The position numbers and the translations under genes were made by a program. Positions 58,830 through 64,000 of a stretch of 64,000 nt of DNA are shown in pieces (the stretch's first letter is position 1; every line of letters begins with the position of its first letter). Below the pieces are notes generated by a model. That model saw only the letters and a program-made list of their open reading frames with translations. It was not told the DNA's origin and ran no database searches. The DNA is from Synechococcus sp. PCC 6312 (GTDB taxonomy: Bacteria > Cyanobacteriota > Cyanobacteriia > Thermosynechococcales > Thermosynechococcaceae). The DNA is taken from NCBI RefSeq assembly GCF_000316685.1, contig NC_019680.1, positions 1,365,501-1,429,500 on the forward strand, in the 5' to 3' direction.

Positions 58830-58902
58830 GCCGGGATAGCTCAGTTGGTAGAGCAGTGGACTGAAAATCCACGTGTCACCAGTTCAAGTCTGGTTCCTGG
58901 CA
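58830..58902 (+). tRNA. trnF: tRNA-Phe (GAA)
   Basis: A 73-base cloverleaf. The acceptor stem GCCGGGA pairs with TCCTGGC (one G-T pair) with discriminator A. The D loop has AGCTCAGTTGGTAGAGC, the anticodon loop CTGAAAA gives anticodon GAA, and the T arm has GTTCAAGTC. CCA is not encoded, consistent with enzymatic addition. Confidence 0.97.
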
Positions 58903-58989
58903 TCTTCATTTAAGACCCTTCGTGCTGAAAAGCTGCCAAAGCCAATTCAGGTGTAGCCCCCTGTCCAGGCCAGAGGAGATCAAGGCAAG

Positions 58990-59024
58990 AAAAAAATCCC
59001 CCAGGCCTGGTGACATGAGGGATT
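58990..59024 (-). terminator. Rho-independent terminator of ftsH
   Basis: Read on the minus strand, AATCCC pairs with GGGATT around a loop that contains the palindrome CCAGGCCTGG, followed by a T tract (A tract at 58990-58996 on the plus strand). It lies 28 bases after the ftsH stop. Confidence 0.75.
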
Positions 59025-59051
59025 AGAAGCTTAGTAGGAGTAATTTAGGGC

Positions 59052-60947
59052 TTAAATCTGGGGCACAAAGCGCTCCTTATCAGGAACTACTGTATATTCC
59101 GCCACAATTTGCCGGAACTCTTCCCCGTCAATGGTTTCTTTGTCAATTAACAAATCTACTAAGCGGTCAATCACATCCCGATTTTCCCGGACAATTTTGA
59201 CTGCCAGTTCATAGCTATGTTGAATTAACTCCCGCACCTGGGCATCAATCCGAGCGGCAATTTCTTCAGAATATTCAGAGCGAGAGACCAAATCCCGGCC
59301 CAAGAACACTTCCCCATTTTGAGTTTCCAAAGACAGGGGGCCAAGATCTGACATCCCAAACCGAGTCACCATCTGCCGCGCCATGCTTGTGACTTGTTGC
59401 AGATCACCGCCCGCGCCTGTCGTGACTTCCGAATCCCCAAAGACGACATATTCTGCGGCCCGGCCACCCAACGCCCCGGCCATCCGAGAGGTTAACTGTG
59501 AGCGAGAAATTAAACCTGAATCTTCCGAGGGCATGAACCAGGTTAACCCACGGGCCTGGCCACGGGGAACTAGGGTGACTTTTTGGACGGGATCGTGATC
59601 TTTGAGCAGGGTTCCGACAATGGCATGGCCAACTTCGTGATAGGCAATTAGGCGTTTGCTTTTCCCATCCACTAAAGGCGTGCCTTCCATCCCAGCCACA
59701 ACCCGATCCACGGCATCATCAATTTCCAACATCGTGATTGCAGGTTTGCGCCGCCGGGCCGTCAAAATTGCCGCTTCGTTGAGTAAGTTGGCCAGATCTG
59801 CCCCTGTGAAACCAGGAGTTCGGCGAGCAATGGCTTCTAAGGAAATTTCCGCAGCGAGCTTTTTGTTGCGGGCATGGACATTGAGAATTGACAAGCGACC
59901 TTTAATGTCCGGGGCATCCACTGTGACTTGGCGATCAAATCGGCCGGGACGCAATAGAGCAGAATCCAAAACATCGGGGCGGTTTGTGGCGGCGATGATG
60001 ATAATCCCAGTGTTCCCTTCAAAGCCATCCATTTCGGTCAGGAGTTGGTTCAGGGTTTGTTCCCGTTCATCATTTCCCCCACCAATGCCAGCCCCCCGCT
60101 GCCGACCCACCGCATCAATTTCATCAATGAAGATCAAACAGGGGGCATTTTCCTTAGCTTTTTTGAACAGGTCACGGACACGGGAAGCCCCCACACCGAC
60201 AAACATCTCGACAAATTCAGAACCGGAAATGGAGAAGAAGGGTACGCCGGCTTCCCCCGCAATGGCTTTGGCAAGCATGGTTTTCCCGGTTCCTGGGGGA
60301 CCAACGAGTAAAACACCCTTGGGAATTTTGGCCCCAACGGCGGTGAATTTTTCCGGTTTTTTCAGGAAGGTAACAACTTCTTCGAGTTCTTCTTTAGCTT
60401 CATCGACACCCGCGACATCGTCAAACATCACGCCAGTTTTAGCTTCCATTTGAAAGCGGGCCCGAGATTTACCAAAACTCATGGCCTGGCCTGGGCCACC
60501 GGGCATATTATTAGACCGCCGGAATAAGAAGAAAAGGCCTGTAATCAACAAGACTGGAAAAATTAGATTACCCAACAGCCCCCAAACCGCACCGTCATTC
60601 CGGGCTGGGTGAACATCTAAGTCAATGTGCTGGTCTCGTAACTTAGTAATGAACTGGGGACTGGCACCGGGCATATCAACTCTGACGCGTAAGGGCCGCC
60701 CACCCGTAATTTCTGGATCAGACACTTCCACAATCGCTGTGCGTCCGCCATCAAATAAGTCCACTTTACTGATCCGCTGATTATCCAAATAATCTAGGAA
60801 GCGGCCATAGCTCATGCGGGTACTGGCGGTGTTTACCGGGGGTTGCTGCTGGCTGGGAATGACATTAAAGGCCCCCTGCCAAATAAAGAATCCAATAATG
60901 AGGGCCGGTAAAAGCCATAACAGTGCTGTTTTCCACGGAAATTTCAT
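59052..60947 (-). CDS. ftsH: ATP-dependent zinc metalloprotease FtsH
   Basis: 631 residues. Two membrane helices (about 8-25 and 122-142) flank a periplasmic/lumenal domain. The AAA module has Walker A GPPGTGKT (216-223), Walker B IFIDEID and the second region of homology. The protease domain has HEVGH (HExxH) near residue 435. Cyanobacterial FtsH proteins degrade damaged D1 and other membrane proteins. Four paralogues usually exist, so which one this is cannot be said from this window. Confidence 0.97.
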   Translation of the reverse strand: MKFPWKTALLWLLPALIIGFFIWQGAFNVIPSQQQPPVNTASTRMSYGRFLDYLDNQRISKVDLFDGGRTAIVEVSDPEITGGRPLRVRVDMPGASPQFITKLRDQHIDLDVHPARNDGAVWGLLGNLIFPVLLITGLFFLFRRSNNMPGGPGQAMSFGKSRARFQMEAKTGVMFDDVAGVDEAKEELEEVVTFLKKPEKFTAVGAKIPKGVLLVGPPGTGKTMLAKAIAGEAGVPFFSISGSEFVEMFVGVGASRVRDLFKKAKENAPCLIFIDEIDAVGRQRGAGIGGGNDEREQTLNQLLTEMDGFEGNTGIIIIAATNRPDVLDSALLRPGRFDRQVTVDAPDIKGRLSILNVHARNKKLAAEISLEAIARRTPGFTGADLANLLNEAAILTARRRKPAITMLEIDDAVDRVVAGMEGTPLVDGKSKRLIAYHEVGHAIVGTLLKDHDPVQKVTLVPRGQARGLTWFMPSEDSGLISRSQLTSRMAGALGGRAAEYVVFGDSEVTTGAGGDLQQVTSMARQMVTRFGMSDLGPLSLETQNGEVFLGRDLVSRSEYSEEIAARIDAQVRELIQHSYELAVKIVRENRDVIDRLVDLLIDKETIDGEEFRQIVAEYTVVPDKERFVPQI

Positions 60948-61112
60948 AGGGCAATGCCACCGAGATGATACGGTTCTTAATCAAATTTAACTTAATTCTC
61001 AGAATTGTCACACCTCCAGGCCCCAGAAATATTTTTAGATTGGGATTAATCCAGGCCTGGGAAAGTTGCTTAGAATGAAAAGGTGAATGTAAACAGATGT
61101 AACGTGATTCTC

Positions 61113-61817
61113 ATGAATGCCCCCTTGGTTGAAATCTCTGAAAAACTCGACAGCCAAAATTCCCGTGACCGGATGTTGGCCCTGGCGGCGTTGCGGGATG
61201 TCCCGGCGGTGGATGCGGTGCCACTGATTAAAAAAGTTTTGCAGGATGAGGTATTACAGATTCGCTCAATGGCGGTGTTTGCCTTGGGGATTAAACAAAC
61301 GCCAGAGTGTTATGGCATCCTCGTTGATTTACTGGAAAATGAGTCCGATTATGGGATTCGGGCCGATGCAGCAGGGGCATTGGGGTATCTGGAAGATGGA
61401 CGGGCCTTTGAACCCCTGGCGCGGGCCTTTTATGAGGATACGGATTGGCTCGTCCGATTTAGTGCGGCGGTCTCTCTGGGGAACTTGCGGGATCCGCGGG
61501 GTTATGACGTATTAATTGAAGCCTTGAAATCTGAGGATGTGTTGTTACTCCAAGGAGCGATTGCTGCTTTAGGGGAAATTGGGAATCCTGCGGCTGTGCC
61601 CCATATCTTGAAGTTTGTCCAGGCCGAAGATTGGCTCTTGCGGCAACGGGTGGCAGAAAGTCTAGGGTTTCTGGGGGATATGAAAGCCGAGTCTGCTCTG
61701 AAATACTTAGCTAAGGATGACCACCCTCAAGTGAAAGCTGCTGCCGAAATTTCCCTGGAGAGATTGAGCCAGTCCAATCCCCCCTCTTCAGCAGTAGAGT
61801 CCAGTAACTGGGCTTAG
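61113..61817 (+). CDS. HEAT-repeat protein (phycobilisome-degradation NblB/lyase-like family)
   Basis: 234 residues from ATG 61113 (MNAPLVEISEKL); a GTG at 61083 is rejected. About six HEAT repeats of some 31 residues (RDRMLALAALRDVPAVDAVPLIKKVL, then FALGIKQTPECYGILVDLL, and others). The pattern resembles the CpcE/NblB HEAT family that interacts with phycobiliproteins, but no lineage-specific motif decides between lyase, NblB or another scaffold. Transcribed away from ftsH. Confidence 0.75.
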   Translation: MNAPLVEISEKLDSQNSRDRMLALAALRDVPAVDAVPLIKKVLQDEVLQIRSMAVFALGIKQTPECYGILVDLLENESDYGIRADAAGALGYLEDGRAFEPLARAFYEDTDWLVRFSAAVSLGNLRDPRGYDVLIEALKSEDVLLLQGAIAALGEIGNPAAVPHILKFVQAEDWLLRQRVAESLGFLGDMKAESALKYLAKDDHPQVKAAAEISLERLSQSNPPSSAVESSNWA

Positions 61818-61864
61818 GCTTCCTGTCTGTTTTGATCAAAGAACTGCAATAACACCCAGAGTTT

Positions 61865-62872
61865 CTACCCTTGGACAATCGCCTGAGTAACTCGATCAGC
61901 CTCGGTTGGGATGGTAGCCCAGGCCCCTTGGGACGCAAATTTGCCTTGATTCAATTTTCCCTCAGGACTCCGGGCAGCGTGTAAAATTTCCCCGATAATT
62001 TCCGCCGAATCCACCAGTCTTGGGCCGGGACGGTTGAAATATTGATTGCCATCTACGGCATAGAGTTTAGGATGTTCTCTTGCTAGAAGATTTACCCAGG
62101 CCGGTTGACTCAACAACTCCTGCACCGCTATTTGGGTTTGGAATAAATTAAATCCACAGGGCATAAAAATGATTACATCGGGTTGATGCTTGACCAATTC
62201 CTGAAAATCGAGCCAAGGGGAATGTTCACCAACTTGTCCAAGCAGGTTTTGACCACCGGCTAATTCAACTAATTCCGGTACCCAATTTCCGGCGGCCATG
62301 AGGGGATCTGTCCATTCAATACAGGCCACCTTGAGGGGATTTGTATTCGTTTGAGTTTGAAATAAATCAGGAGTTCGAGATTCTAGATTGACAATTGTGA
62401 GGCGAGTTTCAATGTCATCAAGAACAGGCTTGGGATCAAGATGCAAGGCCTGGGCTACGGTTTGAATATCCTGATAGACATCGGCCAATGTTCGGGGTTG
62501 GAGAGAAATAATTTCTGGGGCTGTTTCGGTTAATTGATTCACCGCGGCCTGGACATCCCCGAGGCTAACGGCACAGACCTCACACTGGGCCTGAGTAATA
62601 ATATGGGTCGGGTTTAACTGTTTCAATTGCTCTAGATCAACTCGATAAATACTGAGAGCTTTTTCTAAGAGTTCTGTCACCCGTTCATGAATGGCCTGGC
62701 TATTCCCTTGAGGATTAAAGTTGGGAGCGGTACAAATGGGCAACTGTTTAACGGTTTCTGGATAGTCGCACTCATGGGAACGCCCCACTAAGAAGAGTTC
62801 GCCGCCCAACGCCGCCACAATTTCAGTCGCACTGGGAATTAGGGAAATAACACGGTGGTTTTCAGTTAGCAA
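61865..62872 (-). CDS. Cobalamin-binding protein, BtuF-like, without signal peptide
   Basis: 335 residues; the only start found is TTG 62872 (MLTENHRVISLIPSATEIVAALG). It has the class III periplasmic-binding fold of BtuF (LVGRSHECDYPETV, THIITQAQCEVCAVSLGDV, DVIIFMPCGFNL). No signal peptide is seen, so it may be cytoplasmic, as for several bacterial BtuF-like proteins that act as corrinoid chaperones or are mis-targeted. It is convergent with the HEAT gene. Confidence 0.82.
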   Translation of the reverse strand: MLTENHRVISLIPSATEIVAALGGELFLVGRSHECDYPETVKQLPICTAPNFNPQGNSQAIHERVTELLEKALSIYRVDLEQLKQLNPTHIITQAQCEVCAVSLGDVQAAVNQLTETAPEIISLQPRTLADVYQDIQTVAQALHLDPKPVLDDIETRLTIVNLESRTPDLFQTQTNTNPLKVACIEWTDPLMAAGNWVPELVELAGGQNLLGQVGEHSPWLDFQELVKHQPDVIIFMPCGFNLFQTQIAVQELLSQPAWVNLLAREHPKLYAVDGNQYFNRPGPRLVDSAEIIGEILHAARSPEGKLNQGKFASQGAWATIPTEADRVTQAIVQG

Positions 62873-63141
62873 AGCCCAATCCTATCGTCATTAATCTTGA
62901 ATCAAGAACTATAGCAACCCTTTTTGATTTCCAAACCCTAGAACCTGGACATAAGAGGATTTCTAACGTTTAAAAGTTCTATAACCAGGCCGGATTGCTT
63001 GATGGTCACTTCCTATATTTAGCAAGAGAGAGGAGCCAAAATCACACCATCTCCTCCACACTTAGGATAACAAAAAAGAATATGTCATCATCATAAACAG
63101 TGAAGAGTATCATCCCCTACACTGTCGAAGGAATGTGGACA

Positions 63142-64000
63142 ATGACAATAAATATTCAATTCCTGGGAAGTACCCTATTGGCGGTGCTTTCGGCTCTAGT
63201 TCTAGAAGCGACACTTTTGTCTTCTCCAGCCCAGGCCTGTACCCGGATTTTGTGGAATAACAATAAATTGGCTGTGGTGGTGGGGCGAACCATGGACTGG
63301 CCAGAATCTACGGAACCCATCCTGACGGTCTTTCCCCGCGGAATGAAACGGAATGGCGGACTTTTGGGGCCAACCCTAGTCGTACCAGAAAATCCGGCTC
63401 AATGGACATCTAAATATGGGAGCCTTGTCACCACTGTCTATGGAATGGGGACAGCAGATGGCCTGAATGAAAAGGGCCTGGGGATGCATATGCTCTATCT
63501 AACAGCGACAGAGTTTGGGCCTCGGAATCCGAGTAAAGCGGGGGTGCAGGCCGGCCTGTGGGGACAATATTTATTAGATAATGCCGCCACGGTTAAAGAC
63601 GCTATTGCCTTGATGAATCAGATTCAGCCGGTCATGGTTGCGATTGATGGCATGAAGTCAACTGTTCATTTAGCGATTGAGGATGCCAGCGGAGATTCAG
63701 CAATTCTGGAATATATTAACGGCAATCTAGTTATCCACCATGGCCCAGAGTATCGGATCATGACCAATGATCCCCCCTATGACCAACAGCTAGCATTTCT
63801 GAAGAATTGGGACTTTACGAATGCGACGCGGCAAACTCCCCTCCCCGGCAATGTGGATCCGAAAGATCGCTTTGTCCGGGCCACCTATTACCAAATGATG
63901 CTGCCAGAGCCGAAAACGCAACAGGAAGCCATTGCCGGTATTTTAGCCATTGCCCGAAATGTCTCCGTTCCCTTTGGGGCCCCGAATAATATCCCTGGCT
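63142..64000 (+). CDS. Linear-amide C-N hydrolase (choloylglycine hydrolase family), 5' part
   Basis: At least 286 residues; the gene runs off the window. ATG 63142 has AAGGA 9 bases upstream; ATG 63133 is an alternative. A signal peptide ends with AQA, directly before C33 (AQACTRILWN). Removal of the peptide would make this cysteine the N-terminal nucleophile, as in Ntn hydrolases. Conserved segments include GRTMDWPEST, GMGTADGLNEKGLGMHML and MTNDPPYDQQLAFLKNW. The family includes bile-salt hydrolases, penicillin V acylases and quorum-signal (acyl-homoserine lactone) acylases. Substrate unknown. Confidence 0.9.
   Translation, partial: MTINIQFLGSTLLAVLSALVLEATLLSSPAQACTRILWNNNKLAVVVGRTMDWPESTEPILTVFPRGMKRNGGLLGPTLVVPENPAQWTSKYGSLVTTVYGMGTADGLNEKGLGMHMLYLTATEFGPRNPSKAGVQAGLWGQYLLDNAATVKDAIALMNQIQPVMVAIDGMKSTVHLAIEDASGDSAILEYINGNLVIHHGPEYRIMTNDPPYDQQLAFLKNWDFTNATRQTPLPGNVDPKDRFVRATYYQMMLPEPKTQQEAIAGILAIARNVSVPFGAPNNIPG

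Noticed and set aside
59656-60453. 265-codon open frame opposite ftsH
   Set aside because: It lies entirely antisense to the conserved AAA domain and has low-complexity Ser/Arg content typical of shadows.

Overview
This is a chromosomal window from a cyanobacterium. It carries the rubA-ycf48-psbE-psbF-psbL-psbJ photosystem II assembly block, atpB-atpC, the cytochrome b6f subunit gene petP, zeta-carotene desaturase, an SLH-type porin and a type IV pilus pilMNOQ operon. Base composition is near 50% GC. The usual cyanobacterial HIP1 octamer was not noticed. Instead the heptamer CCAGGCC/GGCCTGG recurs every few hundred bases. I infer a unicellular strain of the Thermosynechococcus / Synechococcus PCC 6312 type. 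That placement rests on gene content and impression, not on a database search.

Layout. 1-2 kb: 3' end of citramalate synthase, a small zinc-ribbon-like protein and cobS. 2-5 kb: rubredoxin, Ycf48 and psbEFLJ closed by an intrinsic terminator, then two small cyanobacterial proteins. 5-10 kb (minus strand): a beta-propeller protein, cobO, a 59-residue membrane protein, atpC, atpB and petP. 10-16.5 kb: uvrC, then zds with an SRPBCC gene, and a sigma-70-like protein next to a DUF1822-like protein. 16.5-24 kb: a secreted repeat protein, a membrane protein and the pilMNOQ operon. 24-30 kb: folP, obg, a site-2 protease, an amino-acid-binding protein and a glutathione transferase. 30-34 kb: a broken DUF2887/DUF4351 (Rpn-like) gene and a large TPR-CHAT protein. 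34-49 kb: mutarotase-like protein, TPP enzyme, nhaA, a dynamin-like GTPase, porin, two amino-acid permeases, pepA, a secreted trypsin-like protease, a DnaJ-domain protein and tyrA. 49-55 kb: DUF1400 protein, hisD, a second broken DUF4351 relic, an AT-rich HARE/PD-(D/E)XK nuclease-like gene and a GH116 glucosidase. 55-64 kb: hsp20, a DHH-CBS-nucleotidyltransferase fusion, tRNA-Phe, ftsH, a HEAT-repeat protein, a BtuF-like protein and the 5' end of an Ntn-hydrolase gene.

Most genes are core metabolism and photosynthesis. The accessory-looking parts are 30.1-34.1 kb and 51.3-52.6 kb. They hold two nonsense-ridden relics of the same nuclease superfamily, a caspase-like CHAT protein with nine near-identical TPR units, and a foreign-looking HARE-nuclease candidate that lacks the genome's signature heptamer. 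The least-described pair is the sigma-like/DUF1822-like genes at 14.1-16.5 kb. I did not find a complete, clearly new multi-gene system.
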